A stretch of 64,000 nt of DNA from Nymphaea colorata (lineage: Eukaryota > Streptophyta > Magnoliopsida > Nymphaeales > Nymphaeaceae), in assembly GCF_008831285.2 (NCBI RefSeq), contig NC_045142.1:377001-441000 (forward strand), in the 5' to 3' direction. Of the stretch, positions 39,515 through 50,746 are shown one piece after another (position 1 is the stretch's first letter; each line of letters starts with the position of its first letter). The notes below the pieces were generated by a model. The model saw only the letters and a program-made list of their open reading frames with translations, searched no databases and was not told the origin of the DNA. The translations under genes and the position numbers were made by a program.

Positions 39515-40736
39515 GTACGTCGCCATCTCTCTCTCTCTGTCCATGCATTTTGTTGTTTGTTGGGGTTTCAAAAGATAGTGTCTAAACCTGTGGATCGCGA
39601 GACCAGATGTCGGAAATTTCTCTTGACGTCAGAAGTTCTAACACTTTTTGGTTAGAGATTATCCGATTTCTTTTTGAACTAGGCTGTGGGTTATAGTTTA
39701 TTTTTTCCCTTCTCTTTTCTAGTAATTAATGTCGACTTCTGGAGGATCAGAGGAAGCGTATTCAAGATGCTGAGTTCCTGTGAGTTTTCATCCATCGGCG
39801 GTGATTGGCACGGCGAATTAGCAGAAATCGGTGTCTGCAATGTCTTGCCGAAGGTTCTGGAATCTTGATGGAGTTTAGTGGTTCCGTAGCCGGAAGGTAG
39901 GTTGGTTAAGACTACGAACTGGAGGCACATAATTTCTCAAGTAAACCCTAGAGTGAGCTATTAAACGAGCATTACCGAAACGGAGCTATTAAGCCCGAAA
40001 TCAGAGGTCATGTTGACGAGTATCCTGTAAGCGTCAAATTTATACTCTCTGTATACGTGCGTCCACATATTTGGAATGACCTATTATTTGTTGGGAACTT
40101 TGGGAGAACCCTTGAGAGTTTTTGTCCACGCATCAGGACGCGATACTCCCGGCGTGGAATACTTTGTGCGGGCTTCGAATCCGTAACGTCCTGTCAACTT
40201 GATAACATTGACATGTTGCCCATTTCAGATATCAGACCAATAGAATAGATGGCAACAAATGGAAAAAATGCATGACTCAATATGTGAAGCGGAAGATCAA
40301 GTAGTATGCGAATGTTTGATTATTAGAATAGGCGATGGAACTCGGAGAAGTGGAAAGCAAATGCTAGAAAAGGGAAGGCAACTACAAACAGACTCACGGT
40401 GCATATCTGCATGTGAACATGCACACTAGCTGGACGAGGAAGCGAATATTTTCATCATTAGCATAGCCGATGTAAGTCGGAGAAGTGGCAAGCAAATTTC
40501 AGACAAGGAGTGTCAACTACGTGCGGAATCATTATGCAGTTGCGAGTGCGTAGAGTATATATCTGCTTACATGATGACGCTTATGAGTTACCCACATAAC
40601 AAGGGACATGGATCTTTTATGTGTCTAAGGGCCTCAATATGCACTTTAATCTCTCTAGAATTTTGAGGCAATGCAGGCCGTAAGATAGGAGTACGTTTTT
40701 CTTTGCTTACTGTGCTGACAACCTTTTGCATCTCAG
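39515..40736 (+). other. Candidate 5'-UTR intron(s) of KNL2
   Basis: A good donor follows 39514, and a good acceptor (TTTTGCATCTCAG) precedes 40737, just before the first coding exon. The 1.2 kb between could be one leader intron or contain extra non-coding exons. I see no coding potential in it. Confidence 0.45.
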
Positions 40737-40756
40737 GTCATATCCATAGATCATAG

Positions 40757-40771
40757 ATGTCCGTCGAATGA
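40757..40771 (+). other. Four-codon uORF overlapping the KNL2 start
   Basis: ATG TCC GTC GAA TGA. Its stop overlaps the first KNL2 ATG (40768) as ATGA, and a second in-frame ATG (40795) follows 24 bases later with a G at +4. If the leader exon starts at 40737 as predicted, this uORF lies in the mRNA. Confidence 0.45.
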
Positions 40772-43700
40772 ATGTCGGGATAGCCCTTAGGTTCATGGAG
40801 AAACTCAGACGGTCGTCCGTGCATAGCAACTCCCCAAGTGAAACACGGGAAGCAGGGTCATTCGGTGACTGCAAGAGCCACATTGTGGATAACGTGGTAT
40901 GCTCACATAGTTCTCCTGCTGACTGTATACACCTTTTCTGGCTGTGGATGTTGAATTCTTCACTCATCAATTCCTTTAATATGCTTTGCAGGTCCTTTTA
41001 CGTGATTGGTACTTGATAAAATCACCAAAAGCACATATGGGGAAAAGATTAGCTGTTGGAGGCATATTATCAAAAGGGTACATCCCACTTTTGATACACG
41101 ACTCATTGATGTCTGCCCCATTATTTTGAATTCCATTTTCTTTTATTCTAGTTTCTGCTATGAATGTGAACTGTGTCGTGCTTTACATTGAAGTTGCCTT
41201 TATGTTCTGCATAATAACCTGCCAGGAAGTTGAAGGATTTTTTAAGAGAGTAAGAATCACATTCTTTTGTCACGATGAGCTGTCTATACTGGCATGAACT
41301 GTCACGTTTGGAACTTGAGTTGTCTTCTGTTGCGGAAGAGTTGTTTGAATGATATTCATTCTTACTTACTGAACATGCATTGGGTTTGGGATCTAACACA
41401 TGGTAATCAATGCATGTTTTATGAGTCATTTGAGGCTGGCAGAGCCAGCAATTTCAGTGAAGTCAAGGGGGCACAAATATAAAAAAAAAATTATAATTGC
41501 TGAGAGGCAATGACATGAAAAATATATGTTTGCAAAAAGATTTTTGAAAATTTTGGAGGAGCACATGCCCCTGTCGGCTTATCTTTAAGTCCACCACGTG
41601 TACTTTTATGTTTTTACATTTATTTTCTTCGTACTTTTTGGCACATTTCAAAATGCAATTCAGGAAGCTCTTATGTCATGGCATCACAGGGATCAGGGTG
41701 TAAATAATTTCGAATCAGCTCCTATCATTCAAAGAGTTAATGCCTCTAGGCTTAGGACAGCAGATGGACTCACTATTCTGCTCTTTGGGCTTATTGATGG
41801 ACGAAGGACCTCTGAGAATGGCTTTCCAAATGAGGTATGCATGTAATGCATGTATAGGCATGTTGTTGCAAACTTGGTGGATTCCTCGTGCACTTGGTGC
41901 AGCTTTGTTCATTATTGTCGAAGTGATTGGTTTACTATTGTCTGTAACCTAAGCAGGCACTAAGTTTTTTCCAGATTGGATTTCCATTTACATGGGAATT
42001 TCTTGCCGACGGATACATCAGTAGTGATGATACTTCTTGCAGTTCTTTAGGACATGCTAACGATGTTAATGAACTGATGCATTCAGCTGGTAGAGCAAAA
42101 CATGTGAGGATATTCTCAGATGCTGAAAAATGGAGCAAAAGTGATTCTGCTAGTTGGCCAGAGAATGACAGATCAATGCAGAGCTCTTTTGCCAGGAAAG
42201 TTGAAGATAAGTGTGGTTCGTTCTTGAAAGATCCTGCCTTACAAGTGGGCTCAAATCCAAAGAATCTTAGTCCATCTGATGCATGGAAAAGCGAAGACAA
42301 GGGAAGTGTGCACAAGTATAATATTTCTTTGGCTGGGAGTGCTTTAGGAAATATTCGAAAGCTTGATGATGATGGAAAAATACATCCTGATGATGGCGAT
42401 AGATGTGTAAAAAATTATTTGGATGAAGCCACCCCGAATCAAACATTGTCGGACACATTGAAGAGCATCTCGATGAGTATCTCATATAAAAATAGAGGCC
42501 CACAACCAGAACATGAGTGTCAGCATGTAAACAGTGGGATGGAAGAAAATTCGGCAGATAAACCTTCTCAAATGAAGGGCACAGGGACAATCTCAATGGG
42601 CATCTCATATAAAAATAGAGACATGCAACCAGACCTTGATTGTCAGCATATAAACAGTGATTTGGAAGAAAATGCAGCAGATAAACCTTCTCAAATGAAG
42701 CACACAGGGAATTCCTATTTTGTGTCTGTTTCGGTGGATCAGCCTGTAGAAACGATACCAAATACTGTCATTCACCCTCGCAGTCCTGAAGTTGGATATG
42801 CAGCTAATACTGGTTGTATTGGCTTGTCGCAACCTCCTGAATGCAGCAATAACATGTTAAATGCAAATATTCCTGTAGAGAACTTAGGGGGTAGGGAAAG
42901 TAATGTTGGCAAGCATCCTGAAATACAAAAAGTTTCTTGCTCAGAGATCATGTACCTCACAGAATCAGGAATAGTAATGCCATTAGCTACTAAGTTTAAT
43001 CGCGTGCCTGCAAGGTTGTCATGTAGTCCTGTTGTTTTAGCACATAAAAAGTTTCCATGTCAGCCATGTAAAGGTAATGCAGAAAATGCAAAAGGTGGAG
43101 TCTTTGTAGGAAATTCTGTTGGTGAAAGGATTAGAGATGCAGCAAAATTAGTTATTGAAGGATGCACAACAAGATCAAATTCTAAAATTGTCAAAGATGA
43201 GCATGTTGAATCTGAAAATGACAGTTTATTGCGGAGCCCTGTAAAGAGAACTAAGACATGCCAACTTGGTTTGTCTAAACAACTACCACAAAGAGGTGCA
43301 CTGTTGAAGTCAGAGACAATCAAGGTCACAAGCAAAGATGCATCACCTGTAACTCCGAGCACAAGGAGAGTGACAAGAGCTAGGGCTAAGTCAACTTCTT
43401 TTGAAGGCCTTGAGAAAGAAGAACAGAATGGTGGTTCTGGTCTGAAGGATGGTTACAACAAGGATGCCACTATCCCAATGGAGTGTTCTAAGGATGCCTT
43501 TCTTGACATGGATGGAAACACATCAGGTGCATCCGAGTTTGGAATTGGGGGAAACAAAGATAAAATGAGGTTAGGTGCTGAAACTAATGATAGCAGACAC
43601 CGAAGTACTACATTGAGAGCTACGTCAAGTAGCTTGAGGAGCTCACAGAAGGAGGGAAAACGGGGCCGTTCTACCCAGCAGGCTGCTAATGGAGAGGATG

Positions 43701-45137
43701 TCTCTACCTCAATAAGCTGCTCTCAGGATACTGTTTTTAACATGGACAGTAGAAGGTCAAACTCTTCTGAGTATGAACCTGGAAAAAACAAAAATAAAGT
43801 GGGGTTAGATGCTAAAAATTCTGATAGTGGTCAAAGAATTACTAGATCAAGGGCTACGTCAAGGAGCATGAGGTGCTCTCGGAAAGGGGGAGAGGGAGAC
43901 TGTCATATTCAGAAGGATACTAGTAACATGGATGTCACTGCTTCAAAAAGCTGTTTCAAGGGAGCTTTATGTGAGAGGAAGTCTGGTGAAACCGAGATGC
44001 ATGTCCAATATGTGAGTGCAGTTTGGCGTGTTTAGTTTAACTCCCTGGTAGCAATATTGTACATAAGCATAATTTTGTCTTGCATTGGATTAATTTTCTG
44101 GTAGCCGTATTATCCATGATCAAACTGCAGATAAGATATTTTTAATGGTTGTGTTATACCATTTATGCCATTACCATTTAGCATCTTCACAAATATTAGT
44201 AATAAGATTGTACTTACATGGTGACGCCATATTTAGTTGGGAACTTGGGTCGCATTGACAATGTTACTATTTTTGTCTCTACTTCCTCCATTTGATGCCA
44301 TTGGCTTTCATTTCTCTTGTTTGCTCCTATTTGAAAATAACCTTAATATTACCTTAGTGTGACTTGTCACCTCCAGGTCTAGTGCTTTGTTTCCCTAAGT
44401 TGTCTTCAGGCCCTCAGGGCAGAGCCAGGATTTCGTCCTTTTTTATGTGTGTTAGGGGGTGGGGGATGGGGAATAGTCGTGCAACACACTAAATAGAATT
44501 TTTGAATTTTTTTTCACAGGGCCAAGTCCTATTTTTATAAAGTTTTATAGGGGCAAAACGAATTAATATATAAAACTAAAATTTTCAAACATGAGTTTAG
44601 AGGGGTGCGGGGCATGGCCACTGTGGGCCTCCTTAGCTTTGCGCTTGCTTCAGGTATTCCCCTTGTATTGATATTGTCATACTCCTTTCATCCTTCAGTC
44701 TAAATTGTCTAAACTATTTTTTTCTGTATGTTAATCTTCTCTCTCTCTCTACCCCCAACACATATACCCAAATATGGTGTTCATTGCATCCTTAATTTAT
44801 TTAACTATCAATGTATTCATTACACTGTGAAACTTAAGTTAAATATTAAACTGCCATGGTTTTTTTAATCAGCGTATAGTGTTTGATCTCAACTTTTGGC
44901 AGGACAGGAGATTTATTTGAGCCTTGATGGCCGGTATAAATGGATTGTTGAGATCATCCAAGACTTAGCTATATTGCTCTTATCAGCTGGGTTGGCCGAG
45001 ATCACCTATAGGATCCCACTACTAAAGCTGGGCGTCAGGCTAGGTACCTGATGGGCTTTTGGGTCCTTGGCTGAAAAAGGATCAGGCTCGGGCTGTGAAA
45101 TGAGGCCTTGGGCCCGCCCGATAACTTTTTGGCCCGA

Positions 45138-45203
<66 letters not shown>

Positions 45204-48200
45204 CATTATAAATATTGTATTTATATATTACACTTATATATATTATATGTTTTTTTATTATAATCAGGTTGCGTGGGGCTGGGCTGGGGCTGTTGTTACA
45301 GGTGGCGGACTGGCTGAAGCCCGATTTGGATTGGACCAGGCCAGGCCCAATGCAGCACTAATGGCGTCTAATTGCTGCCATTCATTGCCATTTTCCTGGA
45401 CCTACCTACAACAACTAGCCAAGATCTATGAACAGCATTAAGTGGTGCATGCTCTCAAGGCAGTGAATATGCTATCACACTTTCGAAATGATGCTCTTAA
45501 TGAGGAAAGCGTGTCGAAGTTGAAAGGGATAGTCCTAAGATTAGAAGTTCTATTGTGCTTGCATAGGACTGCTACACAATGTCTTCTAAGCTTGTAGTCA
45601 ATGTCAAGAGCTTATGGATTCCCAAAGATCATATGGTGGTGGACACAACACCCATCTAGTCTGTAACTCATTTGGACCAAACCGGCCATGTTGTTTTGTT
45701 ATTGCTGCCCAATCTACCTCACTACTTAGTGTTTTGGTCTTGGTGGTTTGAGACATTTGTTAGACTCTCTACCCTCCAAATGGTTGTCTTGGTTGGTCCT
45801 GTAAGGTTATCGTAGTTTTGTTTGTATTAGCTCAATCCTTAGATCAATCTTGTTCCATGAACTAATTGTAAGAAAGTGCATGACGTACTCATCCTCATCC
45901 TTCCATATGGTATCCTTTTCACCTTCATTTTAGATTACTGAGATTTGTCTGACCCATTGTCACAAATATTGTTCTTGAGTTTTTAACAATGGATTTTTTT
46001 CTCAGGTATTTATTGGTAAAGTTAATTTTTCTTAGAAAAATTTTGGGTAACTTTAAAAAATGAAAAAAATGCAAAAATATGAATAAAAAGGAAATAAATC
46101 AGAGACTAATAATAAAACATAAATAAAACTAGATAAAAAGATATTTTAATGATGATAAAAATGAAATAATTTAGTTTAAGTTTAAATTTGTAATCTATGA
46201 TGATATCAACATTAAAAAAGGGAAAATGAAAAAAAAAGGAAAAAATAATGAAAAACACGATTTTCATGTTTTTTTTTCAAAATATTGAGATTTTTTCAAG
46301 TTCGTTTAATATCACGATAGAACTTTCACGATATCTGTGACACTGTTCTGACCAATGTTTCATATTTGTTTATGCTTCTGGACTTAGTTGCCCTAGTTGG
46401 TATTTGATCCTGCTCAAGAGCTGCTTCTTGATCATAGGGAGGTTCTTTATGATATAGTTTAAGTCTAGATTACATGATGGATCCATGGAAGATGCCCAGC
46501 TTATTGGGTCGCTACATGGGTATGTTGATGTTGGTACATTTGTTGTGCCTATTGGGTACATTTTGGATTGGGTGCACGTCAAGGCCTGATTCAACCCGCA
46601 ATTTATGTTTTAAAAGTTAAAAGTTAAAACATAAAAAGAGAAGACTACAGGCATCGACGAGGATCAGGTCTAGGTCAGACTCGATTGTAAGCGTTAACCT
46701 TAAAATGGAATTCTGCTTCTTCCCTTCTGCACTGCTCTTCTTTGGCAGTGGTGAATGATAGACTGGCGATGGACAATGACGAGCCATGGTGGTGAAGCCA
46801 TCAGCAAGAACTTGCAAATTGCATCAAGTGACTAAGAGTTTAGAGGAAGAGAAAAAGAGAGAGTGGGTTTTGCATGGTCCCCTACCTTGGAGGGTTTTGT
46901 GCGGGAGAGAGAGATTACCGCCTATGTGTGAGGCTAGGGAGAGAAACTACAATGGACCTGAATGCCAAAGATCTCTCTCTCTCTCTCTCTCTCTGTCTAT
47001 TTATTGTCTTTTAATGGTGGGACGAGGCTTGACAAAGAGAGGAGGAAATGGTTTTTGGATCTTTTGCCCCTTTCTCAATTTGTTTATTAACTTTATTCAG
47101 AAGTCCATGTCAAAGAAAGACAGGGCCTTTGGGGTCTGAGTGTTAGAAAATTGCAAATTGACTTATTATGAAATGACTTGCTTCATGATATTCATATTTT
47201 TAAGCATATATGAATATACTCTGCCATACCTCCTCCCCACATATTTCTCAGTGCATAAAGATCTTTCTGCTTCCAACTCTTATTAGTTGCAGCATTAGTG
47301 TTGGGGAGTGACTGCAAGATATGTTTAAAGGACTATTCTTGCTTGCATTGGAACACGAGAGGAACATACAAGACAGATGCTGTGTCAGTCAATAACTCAT
47401 AAAGCTTACTCTAGCAGCAGCTCGGAGACAGTTTGAATACCTTGTCTTATTTAATTTTCCTTAATTTTCAGATTTAGCAAAAAAACAATCTTAAAGTAGG
47501 ATAAACTGTCTGCACTTTGACAAGAATTATTCAACAGATTTTTGTATGACAATCCAACAGTTTTGACGAGTGATAACTTTATGATACAATGATGGTGAGG
47601 AATTTAGTTAAAATAACAATTATATTTTACTATTCTTTTTAAAATGAAAAATAAGTAAATAACGACAATATATTGAAACATATGAGCAAGTTTGCAACTG
47701 CAATCTTTTGCTTGTGATAGTGGAGTCCGTGACTGCAGTGTAACCCTACCAGGGTACTGGGCAGAAAGTCTAATGTTGCTGACAAAAAAATTGTTTAGGC
47801 TTTCAAGTTGAAGTTGCTTTGTAACCATCAGGTACAGGCCATAGAAGTTTATCAGAAGCAGGCAGGAATAATGGCTTTGTCTTCCTAACCTTACTCATTT
47901 TAATGGAGTGCAGCTTTGGGACTATACCTGGGATTAAACCTGCCTAATTTTTACTTGATTATACTTTAGTGCTTTACTAACGTTGGGTGAGTTCTGAGAA
48001 TGAAACTCTTCCTTGGACTTATGCACAATATTACTTCATTATGTTATGGTCTTCAAATATGTGCTTCAGTATTTTCTTTCATGCATGTTTTTGTTCTTGC
48101 CCCTTTTGCAGTTATGGGGTTGCATCTTATTTATTCTTTTCCGTCTTCATTTTCTTTATCAGGCATGTAGACCCTTTGTTCCTTCCGGTAGTGCAGAAAA

Positions 48201-50746
48201 ATCATCATCTGCACCTGGAAAAGCACTCAATTTAAAGATGTCCAGTTCAGGTATTTTTTTACTTTTTGTCATGCCAGAATTTAAATTCATAGTTATTTAA
48301 GTGAATACTTCCATCAGTCTAAATTTAAGGTTTTGGCCTTTCGGTTTGGTTTACTTCATCATTCTTTCTATATTACATTTCCAAGTGCTAAAGGTTGTAT
48401 TTGGACAACTCTAGGGCGACTTATTGTTCCTCCTTTGGCTCATTGGCGCAATGAACAGATTGTATACGATACGGTAATGCTCCTCTAGGCTTTGGCTTTT
48501 TTTTTTTTTCTAAAAAAAAAATATGTTTTGGATCATTGTGAGTGATAGAACCAGGGTTTTCTTCCCTTTATAGAACTTAGAGGACATAGATAATACTCCC
48601 ATTGGTTGCTTGGTGAGAGGTGTATTCTATGTGGAATTCCAAAAGTGTTTACACTTGAATATACTCCAGTGGTTTCTGAGGTTCGTCAGTTTTTCCTCTA
48701 TTGGTTTCACATGCTTCAGATAAGCTGATTCCCTTTCTTACTGCTAGTAAGATTAGGGCCTATGTTGCCATAAGCACTGACACAGCTTAGGCAGTCTTTT
48801 GAGTTTAAAACGTAGGCAGGTTCTTGCTTTTCAAAAGAGAAGTTAAAACAGGAAAAGAGGGAGAAGCCAATAATGTGCAAACATTAATTGTAATAAAAAA
48901 AAAAACTTAACTGTCAACTTACTTTCGCCAAGCAGCTAAATTGCGCGTTAAACATTCCATAACATGATAATAGACGATTAAAAGTTTAAAGGGTGAATCC
49001 AAATTAAGTTGAACAATCAAAGTTTAAAGGTTATGTGGCATAAACAGCACAAGGTTAAAAAAAATTAACATCTTGCCTTTCAATGCTATGAAGTATGCAA
49101 AATCTAATTTCCTAAGTAGGAACCGCTTTGTGAAATCTCTAATTTTAATTTCTAAAACCTAAAAGCCCAACAAACTAAGTGTCAGAAGAAAAGGAAAATA
49201 AATTTTCAACATAATCATAGTTTCCATGTTGACACTGCTTCCTGTAAAACTATCTTCTTTTGTAAATTATAATTTTAATGAGCCAATATATATATATATC
49301 TATATATATATATAGAAAAATCCACATGCACGCACACACACACATATATATAACAAAGCTGAGTTGGAAACCTGAAACAACCATACTGATATTCAAAACA
49401 TACTAGTATGTGGACCATAATTGTAACCATAATCCTACATAGATATACACATAAAATAAACGAGAAAAAGAAGCAGAAGAATATAAGTTGTTTAAGGAAA
49501 TGAAACAGGACAAGAACAAAATATCGGTTCTTAAATAAAAAAAAAAGGATCTGCTGAGCACCTAGGCAGTAGCCTAAGTGTCATCGTGTGGCAGATTGGC
49601 TAGGGATCTATCCATGCCTTTCATGAGAAAGATTGAAACGATAATGTTTATACACCATGACTCATGTCTTTTTCTTTTGGGGGAACACGTTTTTCTTGTT
49701 GAAAATTTTTGTTTTTGGTCACTGATTTTGTGCATTAATGTGGATTTGAAGAATGAGCACTATACTTTTCTGTAGATATATACTTGTTACAATGATTTAT
49801 TTGGTACCAGATATTTGCTTTTTCCTTTGAAATTTTTGTTCTTGTTTGTTCCTTCATGTCAGTGCACCAAACTGTCTGATGTATTACTGGCATATTGCAG
49901 GAAGGGGGAATCACTTGCATTTTTGATGGCTCACAATTTATAAGGCGACCAGGTATACAGATTTGATTTGGACATAAGAATCTTAAACTGAGTGCCCACC
50001 AAAACATTGGTCCTGAAAATGGATTTATCCGGGTGTGTAAGAATTAGCTCTGGAACATGATAACAGATTCTTTGAACATGTTTAGTTACTTGACTCGAAA
50101 GTTTATTCGATTCTGCCCTTCTGTTGAGATTTCTTTTCTGTTGAGATTTCTTCTACGATGTTCAATGGCCTTTTAGATCTGCTTTGAAATCAAATTTCAA
50201 ATGCAGCAGCTCAATGGCCTCATCCATGTGACATAGGTCGACATATTTAGGAGCTTTGTTCTTGAATTTCCTTTTATTTCCATGCCGGTGCTGCAGCCCA
50301 ATTGCCATGTCCATGTTACACCGTTTGGGACATTTCTAATTTCTTCTACTTCTTGATATCCTACTGCGTCCTTTCTTGGTTGATGAAGCCTGGCCTATGG
50401 CTTTCTTTTGTCATACGCATGGTATTCTAAACCAATATTTTGCTATAATTGAGACTTTGTTTGCAGTACATTAGGACTATCTATGTAAACAATGTCGCCA
50501 GTTAGATGTTCCTTGCAAACATGCAGCAATATGCCACAAAGTTCACTCGGATCCTTACAATTGATGATTATTGTATCCTGGAAGTCGATAAAAACAGATA
50601 GTACCTGTGCAGTAGGAGCACTTTAACAGTTAGTATTTTCTTTGCTTATATTTTTTAGATTGATAGTCTGTTCTTTCTTCCCAATGTGTACACTAGCAGG
50701 CACCCATTCAGGTCAACATGCTAACAAGAAGCAGAAAGCCGCATAG
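40768..50746 (+). CDS. KNL2: KINETOCHORE NULL 2 (KNL2/M18BP1 homologue), SANTA and CENPC-k
   Basis: KNL2 sits at centromeres and is needed to load the centromeric histone CENH3. Exons: 40768-40896, 40992-41077, 41690-41834, 41957-44011, 48163-48250, 48415-48473, 49901-49952 and 50700-50746. All join in phase with GT-AG, giving 886 residues (877 from the ATG at 40795). The SANTA domain covers about residues 44-135: VLLRDWYLIKSP, GKRLAVGG, SAPIIQRV, ADGLTILLFGLIDGRRTSEN, IGFPFTWEF. The 685-codon middle exon is acidic-to-basic and low in structure, with internal repeats. The CENPC-k motif (about 832-853) reads GRLIVPPLAHWRNEQIVYD, so this is the alpha-type KNL2. A basic KKQK tail follows. A missed small exon in the 4.1-kb intron is possible. 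Confidence 0.88.
41435..41582. mobile_element. Fragment of a GGCAGAGCCAG-type element in KNL2 intron 2
   Basis: It begins CTGGCAGAGCCAG, has an AT-rich body, and ends in GGAGCACATGCCCCTGTCGG. The start matches the terminal repeat of the elements at 31710 and 44412. No clear target duplication was found, so it is probably truncated. Confidence 0.45.
42465..42710 (+). repeat. 41-codon tandem duplication inside KNL2
   Basis: Two copies of 123 bases each encode ISMxISYKNRxxQPxxxCQH followed by a stretch ending ADKPSQMK. The exact multiple of three keeps the frame. The antisense open frame 42267-42761 is only the shadow of this repeat. Confidence 0.85.
43361..44000 (+). repeat. Three diverged ~77-residue modules inside KNL2
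   Basis: Modules start near 43364 (RVTRARAKSTS), 43598 (HRSTTLRATSSS) and 43831 (QRITRSRATSRS). Each is followed by a variable part with a Cys-Ser or Cys-Phe element (CSKDAFLDMD, CSQDTVFNMD, CFKGAL). Spacing is about 234 bases. It looks like an old in-frame triplication with a conserved basic head. Confidence 0.7.
44404..44654. mobile_element. MITE of the GGCAGAGCCAG family
   Basis: The left end reads CAGGGCAGAGCCAGG. The right end, TTAGCTTTGCGCTTG, is its degenerate inverted repeat. The 7-mer CTTCAGG flanks both sides (44404-44410 and 44648-44654), the remnant of a probable 8-bp target duplication. Non-coding. Confidence 0.55.
45023..45360. mobile_element. GC-rich-ended MITE with internal microsatellite
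   Basis: The left end (TAAAGCTGGGCGTCAGGC) and the inverted right end (TAGTGCTGCATTGGGCC) are related. The flanks inside are rich in GGCCCG/CGGGCT words, and the centre is AT-rich with a TCTA/TA run (45138-45202). This form is a common short plant transposon type. No target duplication was found. Confidence 0.5.
45138..45202. repeat. (TCTA)n(TA)n microsatellite
   Basis: About seven TATC units pass directly into a long TA run, inside the element at 45023-45360. Confidence 0.9.

Larger units (their letters stand above)
44012..48162 (+). other. 4.1-kb KNL2 intron 4, with mobile element insertions
   Basis: This is most of the gene's length. It contains two MITE-like elements (44412-44647 and 45023-45360), a TCTA/TA microsatellite and a CT run (46972-46994). 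The frame 46786-47139 covers the CT run and shows no known motif. A small skipped exon cannot be excluded. Confidence 0.65.

Noticed and set aside
41664-41689. Upstream CAG acceptor for KNL2 exon 3
   Set aside because: It leads to a stop codon with the phase-2 end of exon 2; the acceptor before 41690 works.
42267-42761. 164-residue minus-strand frame with an internal repeat
   Set aside because: It is the antisense shadow of the KNL2 41-codon duplication, which explains its repeats.
46786-47139. 117-residue plus-strand frame in the long KNL2 intron
   Set aside because: Part of it is just a CT-run reading as Ser-Leu repeats; the rest matches nothing I know and the phases do not fit KNL2.
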